Assembly (NCBI GenBank): GCA_000697335.1
Contig: JNEM01013938.1
Span: forward strand, 1-13,499
Source of the DNA: Conidiobolus incongruus B7586
Taxonomy: Eukaryota; Entomophthoromycota; Entomophthoromycetes; Entomophthorales; Conidiobolaceae
Direction of reading: 5' to 3'
Length of the DNA: 13,499 nt
Below the pieces are notes generated by a model. That model made no database searches. It saw only the letters and a list, made by a program, of their open reading frames with translations, and had not been told where the DNA came from. The translations under genes were made by a program, and so were the position numbers. The first letter of the stretch is position 1. Each line of letters opens with the position of its first letter. This document shows, one piece after another, positions 1 to 8,640 of the stretch.

Positions 1-1300
1 TATTAAAAATTAAAAAATTTTCCATTATTTCAAATATAAGATAATAATATAATTAATTTAATATATCAATTAACTATCTAAAAATTATAATATAATATTA
101 TAAAATATAAGTCTAATAAAAATAATAACAAATCTTAGAAAATAATTATATTAAAAAATAATTTGAACAATAATAAAATGATCAAAGGAAAAAATCCATG
201 AATATATTAAGTTAATATTTTTCATTCAATTTAATAGATTTTGAAATGATTTATTAGTTAATTTATATAAAATAGATAAAAAATAAAATTATCTAAAAAT
301 TCAAACATTGGTCTTTTGATAGTTTATTTTGATATTTTAATTGATATATATAACTCTTTATTATTAACAGATTCATAACAATAATATACGTTTTATGATT
401 TATAATCATAACTTAATATCTAGAGTATATAATTCAATTTCAGTTAATTTTGTTAAAAAAGAATTTAATTTGTGATATATTTAAATATTATTAATATTTT
501 GATTTAGAAATTAAATTATTACTATAGTGAATTAATAATCATTATTTTGATATAATATCTAAAATTATCTTTATTAACTTAAGAAAAAATTATATTGAAT
601 AATATTGAATAAAATCATATTTTCATTATAACATTTATTAAACATTAATATAATTTTTAATTATGCAAAATATTTTTGTATAAATATATATTGATATCGT
701 AAAAAAAGTATTAATTAAATATGTATATAAATTTATAAGTTTAATAATATAAAATATCATAAATTTTCAACACTAATAGTATTAAATTATAACTAATAAT
801 AAATAATTTCTGAATTTTATTAAGAAATATATTATAAATTATATATCAATTATATCTTCAAGTATAAATAAATAGAGTTACTTATATTTATTTAATATAT
901 TAATAATAAGAAGATATTTATTAATAAATAGGATATATTAATTTATTACTTTGTCTATTTATAACTTTTTTATATCATCAAAAAATTTGATTTTCAATAT
1001 TATTTAAAACTAAATGTCTAGATTTTAATATCATTCAGAATATAATATAATTATAATAATATTAAATTAATTTGATATCAAGAGTTTAACAAAAATCATT
1101 ACTTTTTGATATTTATTATTATATATTATATTCATATAAAATTATATAATCTTAAATTACATTTGGATACCAAGGTACAAAATTGAAAAATCAATAGTAT
1201 ATAGTAATTATACTCTAATATAATCATAAATGTTGATATTTAATTGATTAATTTAAAATATAAATATTGATCATTATTTATAAAATTGATTTTAATTAAA
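1..1300. other. AT-rich gene desert, left flank
   Basis: No open frame of gene length, tRNA or convincing structured RNA is visible here. The DNA is almost entirely A and T, with many short runs and TGAT/GATAT words. Its texture resembles that of about 11950-13499 and differs from the gene-bearing middle. It is probably heavily mutated repeat or intergenic DNA. A stretch near 304-480 faintly resembles a decayed Ty1/Copia-type coding region but is too eroded for a firm call. Confidence 0.6.
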
Positions 1301-1536
1301 GTGAATGGATAATGATTAATTTCGGTATTTTCAAATATGGAAAAAGTCTCATTAATTATTATAGTTATAAAGATAGCCCTAATAAATGATTAATAGACTT
1401 AATTACATATAATTGATTATAGCAAAGGTATGAAAAATAATTTTAAAAAAAATAATATTTAGCCAATTTAACAATATGTACCATGTTGAGAAAATATATT
1501 GGAAATATTTGTTTAAATATAAAATTAATTATCTTT

Positions 1537-1596
1537 AAATGCCCCAACAAAACGATGAAATACTGAAAATAAGAGAATAAATAAAATAGGGCATTT
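1537..1596. repeat. Inverted repeat, 8-base arms
   Basis: AAATGCCC at 1537-1544 is perfectly repeated in inverse as GGGCATTT at 1589-1596, with 44 bases between. Flanking TTT and GAAA extend the match imperfectly. It could be a hairpin or a pair of binding sites about 1.9 kb upstream of regulator A. Function unknown. Confidence 0.35.
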
Positions 1597-1756
1597 GAAA
1601 TGATAGAAAAGATTTAAATGTATAATATAATCGCCACCAAACAATATTGTAAAATTCCAAACCCAAGTATATTATATCAATATTTATAATGTACCCAAAT
1701 AAAATCATAGATTATTGTCAATACTGTAACTCTAACAAATATTGTGACTTGAGTTT

Positions 1757-1770
1757 CGGACATGATTCCG
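1757..1770. promoter_or_regulatory. CGG-N8-CCG inverted pair, possible zinc-cluster site
   Basis: CGGACATGATTCCG is an inverted pair of CGG triplets with an 8-base spacer. Zn2Cys6 dimers commonly bind paired CGG triplets whose spacing sets specificity. CGG is rare in this AT-rich window, and this pair lies about 1.8 kb upstream of a Zn2Cys6 gene. Nearby TTCGGT copies (1321, 1847, 1973) may belong to the same group. Direct autoregulation is only an inference. Confidence 0.25.
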
Positions 1771-2171
1771 TCTGTTATGATTAAAAGAGGCAATTTTCAT
1801 AATTATTAAAAAACTTTAAGAGTTAAATCCGATATTGGCTGCCTTATTCGGTCAACAAAGATTGTCACGTTGATATTTCATAACCAATGAATTAATGACT
1901 GTCATGATGCTTGAAATTATGTGTGTTCCTACTTATTGTGAAACTATTTTTCATAGAATGATAATTTCTTGGTTCGGTAATACTTTATTGAAAAAATGTC
2001 ACCAAATTAAAGAATTTGTATGAGTCATAGTGATTATGGTATAGGTATTAACCAAAAATATATAATCTATAATCATAATGTTAATTTTAATTTGAATCAA
2101 TAAAAAGTGGAGAATATGTTGCATATCATGTATAATTTGTCTAATTAAAATATCAATTATTGGATATATTG

Positions 2172-2195
2172 TAGTTTAAACAGCGCTTTAAACTA
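2172..2195. repeat. Palindrome with 9-base perfect arms
   Basis: TAGTTTAAA at 2172-2180 and its exact inverse TTTAAACTA at 2187-2195 flank the six bases CAGCGC. The same half-site begins the word TAGTTTAAACT at 2902-2912, about 0.6 kb upstream of regulator A. The long arms and GC-containing centre fit a dimeric protein-binding site or a short hairpin. No known factor is assigned. Confidence 0.5.
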
Positions 2196-2595
2196 ATAAC
2201 TGATCATTGTATAGATTGATGTATAAAATTTAATTCTGTATATTTTAGGATATAGTTGCTATATAGTATATATTAAATCAATTATATAGGTATAAAGAGA
2301 TATAGATATTGATATGATAATTTTAAATGAGAAAAAACAATAAACAAATTTTATGATGTTTTATTTATTAAATTTTATTGAATCAAGTTTAAAATCATCA
2401 TATGATATAAGTAGATAAAAATAATTGAGTTTAATAAACTTATTAATATTATAGCATCTGTTAGCATAAAATCATTATTCAAATTGGAGCATTATTCTAT
2501 ATTCATCGAAATTCGATCAAACATCCTAATTTATATATTTTATTATAAAAAATAATTTAAATTAGTAGCATTTATTGAATTATTTGCAAATATTT

Positions 2596-2631
2596 CCCCC
2601 TCCCAAGGCTTGGCTATTATCATTTTGGGAG
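2596..2631. promoter_or_regulatory. GC-richer nested hairpin with CCCCT
   Basis: CTCCCAA at 2600-2606 pairs perfectly with TTGGGAG at 2625-2631. Inside the left half, CCAAG-G-CTTGG (2603-2613) forms a second small palindrome. The leading C-run contains CCCCT, the core of the yeast stress-response element. This is among the most GC-rich noncoding patches in the window, about 0.9 kb upstream of regulator A, so it was probably kept by selection. It could be a protein-binding cluster or part of a structured transcript. Confidence 0.4.
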
Positions 2632-2818
2632 TATTCATCAATAATGCTTTTATCAAATTTTATCATTTTAGGAAATTAAACTTCAAAAAACTTCCGAAAT
2701 AAACATAATTCTTGGAAAAAACTGATATTTAAAAAATTTCAATACAGTGGAAGAAAAAGACTCACAATTACAACTACGATTGGCACCAGAAAAATGCGTC
2801 ACTTGATACTAGAAACAC

Positions 2819-2832
2819 AATTCGATCGAATT
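2819..2832. promoter_or_regulatory. Perfect 14-base palindrome
   Basis: AATTCGATCGAATT is perfectly self-complementary over 14 bases. Its left part AATTCGATC recurs at 2510-2518. Repetition of a CG-containing word in such AT-rich DNA suggests a specific binding site in the upstream region of regulator A. The factor is unknown. Confidence 0.4.
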
Positions 2833-3308
2833 AATACATTAGTGATTGGAATAGATAAAAGTTACCCCATTAAGTATTTTCAATTAATACGGGTTTCTAA
2901 ATAGTTTAAACTCTGCTTCATAAGTAGAAGAGTTTTAGTAATAGCTAATAATGCAACATTTAAACGAGGTTGAAAATTTATTAAAAAATAGATAATGAAA
3001 TGTTTATAAATTGTCATAATTAATTAAGATTATAATATTCAAAAAAACTATCAAAAGCTCTTAAACTGCTACCTTCAAAAAGATCTATTTAAAATCTATT
3101 TCACAATTCCGATATTTTTTTCCAAATTTGACTAATTCAAACTAATTTCACATAAATTTCATTCAATACCACAATAAACCTCAATTCATTTATAATCAAT
3201 TTATCGCTTATGTCAACAAGAAAGCCGATTTTTAATAATTCAACAATCTTTTTGCCAAATTAAGAAAAGTTTCACCTCAAAAAAATTTATTAACTCTTTA
3301 AATCCTTA

Positions 3309-3337
3309 CCAAATTGGACATTGACCAATCACATTGG
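3309..3337. promoter_or_regulatory. CCAAT-box cluster of regulator A promoter
   Basis: Within 29 bases there are three CCAAT pentamers: inverted at 3313-3317, direct at 3325-3329 and inverted at 3333-3337. The last two form CCAAT-CAC-ATTGG, a 5-base-arm palindrome. CCAAT is bound by the conserved HAP/NF-Y complex, usually within a few hundred bases of the start of transcription. The last box is 200 bases before the start codon. The sequence match is direct and the role is inferred. Confidence 0.5.
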
Positions 3338-3414
3338 GATATAGAAAAGTGCTCAAATTTAAGTGTGATAAATTGTTTTGAAGATGAGAAACTGGATTTC
3401 AAGTGAAGGTTTTC

Positions 3415-3426
3415 TTCTCTTTAATT
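3415..3426 (+). promoter_or_regulatory. TTCTCTTTAATT element shared by both regulators
   Basis: This 12-base word lies 111 bases before the start codon of regulator A. The same word, in the same orientation relative to the gene, lies 85 bases before the start codon of regulator B (8726-8737 on the minus strand). In both it is followed shortly by a GTTT word. It may be a core promoter element, the start of the mRNA leader or a common regulator site. Confidence 0.45.
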
Positions 3427-3537
3427 AGTTTACTTTTTGATTGATTATTAATCTTGGTAATTGTATTAGTGTTAAAGTAGTGGTTATTATTATTATCTAA
3501 TTTTTGTTATATTGTATTATATTATTTTGAATCAATT

Positions 3538-5322
3538 ATGAATCAAGTACAAACCGTAACAACTAATGTGAGCGGGGTGAGTTGCGATATTTGTAGGAAA
3601 CGTAAAGTGAAATGTAGTAGAGATTTACCGGATTGTTCATGGTGTTCTAAGCACAAAGTAATATGTACGTATCCGTCGCAATCGCATCGTAGAAGGAATG
3701 ATAAATCTTCAATAACTGGGAAAATTAATATTAATTTAGATAATTCTAAAAATAAATATTTTTTATTAAATAACGGGAGTCAAGTAATGTACTCAAGTGA
3801 TATGAAATTAATTAATAAATCGCAAGGTGGCTTGAAACAGTTCGCTTTGTATCAAATTGTGAGGCAGAGTAGTTTAGATGGTATGGAAAGTAGCTTGAGT
3901 AGTAGTAAGAGTCCTTCGCCGAGATCCCTGAATGCTAGTACTACAACACAGTTGTACTCCTTTAAATTACAAACACTAGTACTATTAATAGGCCAAATTA
4001 TTGACCATCAGCCCGAATTACTACAATCTATAGAGCCATTTTATCGGAGTGTAAAAAGCGGCGAATTATCCAAATCCATCAAACTAAAAATCTTTATGAA
4101 TAATAGCTGGTTTAATATACTGCATCATCCGGAATTTCAGATGCAGATGATAGACAATTTTTTTAATGTATTTAACTCATTTATAACCTACCTTGGAAAA
4201 TTTCACTTTTTTAAAAACCTTCATCAATTGCCTAATATTATTTTGAGTGTGATAAGGTTTATTGGCTACCAGTTCACTTTGAATCAGGATAAACAGCTGA
4301 GGAATTTTTTAAAGGATTTATGTATGATAGAATTGAAGCAGAACTTTTTCAGAGTAAACTTGATTAATTGTGTAAGTTTGTTGATTTTTAGTTATGCCGA
4401 ATTGATGCAAGGCTATATTAAACAAAGTTGGGTTTATTACAATCAGGGTGCTTTGATGGCGAGTGCTATGGGGATCCATTTGGATGTGCCTACTTTAGAT
4501 GAGTTGGAGCAGGATCGTCGTCAAATCATTAGGTCAATGGTTTTATGTCATGATTTGCACTTCTCTGGTCTTCTTGATAATGCTCAACCTTATTTCAGTT
4601 ATATGATCTATCAAGTGACCTATTTAGACTATCGATTCCAATTGCCTCCAACACCGTATTGGAACATTCTCGAAATTGTGAATGCTCAGGCTAATTGTGT
4701 ATTAAGATATACTTACGATCGATACTGGCTCCCTGTCATCTATCATATTGCTGTATTCTCTACGAAGAACTCTAATAGAAATAACCTTACATTGAAAGAA
4801 TTGGATCAAACAATAACTAAATTTACAAAAATGCTCGATTATTGCTATATTCAGGGATTGGACAAATTCGTTCAACTTGGACAAATTTACAACTTTCCAG
4901 AAGCGCACAAAATTATCGAGAATTCCGTCACGGTATTTGTGCTCATGTACCAGCATTTACTTTTGGCTCTCTTTTCACACTATCCCACTCCAAAACAACT
5001 GTCTCCCGACTCACCGCCACCTCTTTGGCTATCACGAGCGCTTTACGGAGCGAAAGTCATCTTCAATATCGCCAAGAAATGTCCAAAAAGTTATTTAATC
5101 ATGCATCATCACTATCTCACTGAAATATCATTATTCTATCTAAAATTTGGAACGTCAATAAGCGACAACTACCGCAAAGAATTTCAACTAATCCTACAGT
5201 CCATCTACGAAATGTTCCTCAACTACAATTCGAAATTCGCATTTTCCGACTCCACTACGGAAGCGTTCATGATTATTTCTCAAGCTTTGGGATATCAGTA
5301 TAAAGTTAAACAATTTATGTGA
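3538..5322 (+). CDS. Zn(II)2Cys6 fungal transcription factor (regulator A)
   Basis: Likely nuclear sequence-specific transcription regulator of 594 aa in one uninterrupted frame with no intron. Near the N-terminus is a canonical binuclear zinc cluster with cysteines at 16, 19, 26, 33, 36 and 43 (C-x2-C-x6-C-x6-C-x2-C-x6-C) and the basic RKRKVK loop, followed by a basic SHRRRND patch. A conserved GKININLDNSKNKY segment comes next, then a Ser-rich linker around 110-135. The large helical rest resembles the fungal-specific regulatory domain (middle homology region): W298, MGIHLDVP at 311-318 and the E/D-RR block at 324-328 fit its signature. The start is fixed because the frame upstream has no ATG before a stop at 3478. 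It faces its paralogue (6856-8640, minus strand), also 594 aa. The targets cannot be told from sequence; no ortholog symbol is assigned. Confidence 0.95.
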   Translation: MNQVQTVTTNVSGVSCDICRKRKVKCSRDLPDCSWCSKHKVICTYPSQSHRRRNDKSSITGKININLDNSKNKYFLLNNGSQVMYSSDMKLINKSQGGLKQFALYQIVRQSSLDGMESSLSSSKSPSPRSLNASTTTQLYSFKLQTLVLLIGQIIDHQPELLQSIEPFYRSVKSGELSKSIKLKIFMNNSWFNILHHPEFQMQMIDNFFNVFNSFITYLGKFHFFKNLHQLPNIILSVIRFIGYQFTLNQDKQLRNFLKDLCMIELKQNFFRVNLINCVSLLIFSYAELMQGYIKQSWVYYNQGALMASAMGIHLDVPTLDELEQDRRQIIRSMVLCHDLHFSGLLDNAQPYFSYMIYQVTYLDYRFQLPPTPYWNILEIVNAQANCVLRYTYDRYWLPVIYHIAVFSTKNSNRNNLTLKELDQTITKFTKMLDYCYIQGLDKFVQLGQIYNFPEAHKIIENSVTVFVLMYQHLLLALFSHYPTPKQLSPDSPPPLWLSRALYGAKVIFNIAKKCPKSYLIMHHHYLTEISLFYLKFGTSISDNYRKEFQLILQSIYEMFLNYNSKFAFSDSTTEAFMIISQALGYQYKVKQFM

Positions 5323-5603
5323 GATAATGATCGCTTTACTCAAGTTCAGTTGCAGGAATGGATATCAAAAGTAGTTTCGATCACGCATTTCTAAATTGGG
5401 TTATTTATTAAATTAATTGATTGCGCTTTCTTATCCATTCATCATCTCCTTACAATCGATCTTATCTCGTTATAATACAAGGATGATTTCATATTATCAT
5501 AAATTAACATAAAGGATTCAAACTCCTTGATTTTATTCAATCAATTCCTCATTTTTAAATCAATTAATTTCATATAGTAATTAAAGTTGACTCTATTAAT
5601 AGT

Positions 5604-5614
5604 ATGACTTAGGG
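5604..5614 (+). promoter_or_regulatory. ATGACTTAGGG, 3' flank word shared with regulator B
   Basis: This 11-base word is 281 bases after the stop codon of regulator A. Its exact counterpart is 142 bases after the stop of regulator B (6703-6713 on the minus strand). It may be left over from duplication of the whole unit or be a functional 3' element. Four G/C bases in AT-rich DNA make chance less likely but not excluded. Confidence 0.3.
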
Positions 5615-5994
5615 CTTGAAATGAAATATATTAGGTACTTGAGATCATGAATGAATCCGCTTATTTGTTCAACTTTTGATAAATCCTTCCCCTAAATCTA
5701 GATTAAATATTTTGCTTAATTTTACAATTATTGTATTATCCTAATATATATATATAATAAATATTATAAGGTAATAATTGATATATAGCTTAAATAAAAA
5801 TATTGAATTATATTTATAAAATTAATATTTAAACTTAAATCAAAATTTTTAAATTGAATAAAATTATATTTATTGATATATGTATTAATTAATCATTATT
5901 AAATCAAATCAAAATAAAAATTTCAACTTTTCAAATAATTATTGAATAATTGTGAAAGGAATAATTTAATATTTAATAAATTTTATTTAAATTT

Positions 5995-5996
<2 letters not shown>

Positions 5997-6045
<49 letters not shown>
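5997..6045. repeat. (AAT)n microsatellite
   Basis: A run of about 16 perfect AAT units, continued by a few more units after a single G. It lies in the middle of the spacer between the convergent genes. Probably length-variable between strains. Confidence 0.95.
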
Positions 6046-6203
6046 GTAATAACTAAAAATAATAATTTAGGTTTATTAATTATAAATTAAAAAAACTTTA
6101 TTAAAATATTTATTAATCTAAAAAATTTAGATTAATATTTTAGTTTCTTGATCTTTTATTATTATTGAATTAATTTAACTATAATATTGAGTTGGATTAA
6201 GGT

Positions 6204-6207
<4 letters not shown>

Positions 6208-6246
<39 letters not shown>
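6208..6246. repeat. (AT)n microsatellite
   Basis: About 19 uninterrupted AT units in the spacer between the two regulators. It is self-complementary and can form a cruciform. Probably polymorphic. A similar shorter run is at 10304-10326. Confidence 0.95.
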
Positions 6247-6247
<1 letters not shown>

Positions 6248-6702
6248 TTGGAATTAATTGTCAAAAAATTTGATCATTTTATAGAATAATTGATAATGTT
6301 GAATATGAAATGAATAGTATTTTAATTAATCAATAGATATTTGATTATTTGAATCTATTAATATGAATAATTTAATACAGTTATAAGATTAATACTTGAA
6401 AATATTATCAATATAAAAAATCTAAATAATCCAAATAATTCAAATATTAATATATCAATATATCAATATTTGAATATATCAAAGATTGTCTCTAGTAACA
6501 AAATGAAAATAATTGACTTAATAAAACAACAAAAGGTTCAAAAAGGTATCATTAGATTATGAACTTTATTTGATAATTTGATCAAATCTAATTTATCATT
6601 AATTATAATTATATCTATACTATTATGATAATATTAAACCAAATTATTATTATTATTATTATTTTTAGTCAATTGCTATTAAAATCATGTTTAGGTTGCT
6701 GA

Positions 6703-6713
6703 CCCTAAGTCAT
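6703..6713 (-). promoter_or_regulatory. ATGACTTAGGG, 3' flank word of regulator B
   Basis: Exact minus-strand copy of the word at 5604-5614, lying 142 bases after the stop codon of regulator B. See that entry for interpretation. Confidence 0.3.
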
Positions 6714-6855
6714 TGTGGTTTAATTAATACAATTGAAATTATATTTTTTTTCATTTGGTTAAGTGATGATCAAGTCACAAAAACCAAAAAGGGTAAATGC
6801 GATCCAAATAGGGAAATGTTGATATGTAGATTCAAGTAATCAATTCTAATTTATA

Positions 6856-8640
6856 TTAACTCACAGTAGGGTTATTGGATTTAAAGCGATAACCCAAGGA
6901 CTGGGAGATGATCGTGAACGCTTCAGCAGTTGATTCTGAAAACGCGAATTTGGAACTATAGTTGAGGAACATTTCATATATTGATTGTAGGATTTGGTGG
7001 AATTGGTTCCTATAATCATTGCCGATGACTGAGCTGAACTTAAGAAAAAATAGTGAGATGAGGGTGAGGTAGTGATGGTGCATAATGAGGAAATTTCTGG
7101 GGCACTTTTGAGCTGCATTGAATATGACCTTGGCGCTGTGTAAAGAGCGCGACAGCCATCGTGGTGGTGGTGAATTGGGAGAGAGTTTATCAGGGACTGG
7201 ATATTGCGAAAAGAGTGTTAGAATATAGTGGTGGTATGTTAATACGAATACCATCACATAATGTTCAATAACTTTATGAGCTTCTGGAAAATTATGGATT
7301 TGACCCAAATGTAAAAATTTATCTAGTCCATGTATATAACAAGAGTCAAATATCCTTGTAAACTTAATAATTTTTGCATCTAAATCATTCAGCTCCAACT
7401 GATCGTGGGCGCTCTTGAATGAATATGCCACGAGCTGGTAAATCGCCGGCATCCAGTACCGATCAAAAGTATATTTTAGGACACAGTTCGCTTGAGCATC
7501 TACCACTTCCAAGATGTTCCAGTAGAGAGTGGGAGGCAATAGAAAGCGATAATTTATTTTGTTAATTGTATATACCATATAGCCGAAATAGGGCATAAAA
7601 TTATCCAAAAGAGCAGTCATATGCAAATCATGACAAGTGACCATCGATCTAACAATATGTCTTCGATCTTGTTCAAGCTCATTCAAAGAAGGGACATCCA
7701 AATGGATTCCCATAGCACTCGCCATCAAAGTACCCTGATTGTAATACACCCAGCTCTTTTTAACATTTCCTTGTATCATCTCGGAATAACTAAATATTAG
7801 CAAACTAATGCAATTTAGAAAATTGATTTGAAAAAAATTCCTTTTGAGTTCAGTCAAGCACAAATCCTTCAAAAAATTTCTGAGTTGTTTATCTTGATCC
7901 CAAGTAAACTGATACCCAATAAACCGTATTGTATTCAATAGGCTTTGAGGTAACTGATGTAAGTTTTTGAAGAAGTAACATTTTCCAATATAAGTAATAA
8001 ACGGATTAAAAATATTGAAAAAATTGTCAATCATCTGTGAGTCGAAGTACGGGTGGTGTAGAATATTGAGCCAGTTGTTATTCATAAAAATTTTTAGTTT
8101 TAGATTTTTCGCAAATTCGCCCTTTTGAACACTTTGATAAAAAGTTTCGATAGATTCTAGTAAATGCGGCTTTTTCTCAATAATTTGATCGACTAGTAGT
8201 ACTATGGTTTGTAACTTGAAGCGGTATAGCTGCGTTGAAGTAGTTGTTGATATTAAATTTGGTGTTAAACTCCTACTACTATCAAGCTTGATACTATTAT
8301 TGAAAGGGTTAGACTGAATAATTCGATATAAGATAAACTGCTTTAAACCACTATGACTATTGTTTTTGCTAACGAGTTGCATTTCCGACGACCTCGAGTG
8401 AGAGTGATTATTAAAAACCACGTACTTATTCTTGGAATTATCCAAATTGATATTAATTTTGCCGGCGTTTGGTGAGTTATCATTTCTTCTTCTATGAGAT
8501 TGCGAAGGGTAAGTACATATCACCTTATGTTTAGAACACCACTGACAATCTGGCAAATCCCGACTACATTTCACTTTTCGCTTTCTACAAACGTCGCAAC
8601 TCGCTCCACTTAAATTGGATGCATTTGTAGATTGGGTCAT
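6856..8640 (-). CDS. Zn(II)2Cys6 fungal transcription factor (regulator B)
   Basis: Paralogue of regulator A, intronless and likely nuclear. The frame is open from an ATG at 8691, but I place the start at 8640. From there the protein is 594 aa, the same length as A, and begins MTQSTN, aligning with the MNQVQT start of A. The 17 extra residues (MFKLYLVLLYY...) are translated AT-rich leader that mimics a signal peptide, which a nuclear factor should not have. Zinc-cluster cysteines are at 15, 18, 25, 32, 35 and 42; the 40-residue cluster and basic tail differ from A at two positions (V for I, Q for S). The GKININLDNSKNKY linker, MGIHLDVP, the RR block and the C-terminal IYEMFLNY/SKFAFS region are conserved. 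By eye roughly two thirds of residues match A with few gaps, which suggests that both genes are under constraint. Targets unknown. Confidence 0.95.
   Translation of the reverse strand: MTQSTNASNLSGASCDVCRKRKVKCSRDLPDCQWCSKHKVICTYPSQSHRRRNDNSPNAGKININLDNSKNKYVVFNNHSHSRSSEMQLVSKNNSHSGLKQFILYRIIQSNPFNNSIKLDSSRSLTPNLISTTTSTQLYRFKLQTIVLLVDQIIEKKPHLLESIETFYQSVQKGEFAKNLKLKIFMNNNWLNILHHPYFDSQMIDNFFNIFNPFITYIGKCYFFKNLHQLPQSLLNTIRFIGYQFTWDQDKQLRNFLKDLCLTELKRNFFQINFLNCISLLIFSYSEMIQGNVKKSWVYYNQGTLMASAMGIHLDVPSLNELEQDRRHIVRSMVTCHDLHMTALLDNFMPYFGYMVYTINKINYRFLLPPTLYWNILEVVDAQANCVLKYTFDRYWMPAIYQLVAYSFKSAHDQLELNDLDAKIIKFTRIFDSCYIHGLDKFLHLGQIHNFPEAHKVIEHYVMVFVLTYHHYILTLFSQYPVPDKLSPNSPPPRWLSRSLHSAKVIFNAAQKCPRNFLIMHHHYLTLISLFFLKFSSVIGNDYRNQFHQILQSIYEMFLNYSSKFAFSESTAEAFTIISQSLGYRFKSNNPTVS

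Larger units (their letters stand above)
1301..3537 (+). promoter_or_regulatory. Long upstream region of regulator A
   Basis: This 2.2 kb stretch has no plausible gene on either strand but is visibly less AT-rich than the DNA to its left, with scattered CCG/CGG, CCAAT and GC-richer patches. It contains several inverted repeats (about 1537-1596, 1757-1770, 2172-2195, 2600-2631, 2819-2832) and a CCAAT cluster at 3309-3337. It ends at the start codon of the Zn2Cys6 gene. A long noncoding upstream region is known for some fungal regulatory genes. That this whole stretch is regulatory is an inference from composition and position. An unrecognised noncoding RNA is an alternative. Confidence 0.4.
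5323..6855. other. Spacer between the two convergent regulators
   Basis: No gene is visible. The first 390 bases after regulator A and the last 200 bases before the stop of regulator B are less AT-rich than the centre and probably hold the two 3' UTRs and polyadenylation regions. The centre (about 5740-6660) is nearly pure AT and contains an (AAT)n tract, an (AT)n tract and a short (ATT)n run near 6643-6663. The word ATGACTTAGGG occurs once downstream of each gene in matching orientation (5604-5614 plus, 6703-6713 minus). I see no tRNA or transposon here. Confidence 0.6.

Noticed and set aside
1-1300. Mitochondrial or plastid DNA because of the extreme AT content
   Set aside because: The linked Zn2Cys6 genes and mariner remnants are nuclear features, and no organellar gene, tRNA or rRNA is visible.
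4702-5123. Open frames on both strands inside regulator A (84, 93 and 73 codons)
   Set aside because: They overlap a strongly conserved coding region in other frames, have no family features and arise as shadows of it.
6861-7118. 85-codon minus-strand frame inside regulator B
   Set aside because: It overlaps the conserved C-terminal coding part of regulator B in another frame and shows no independent features.
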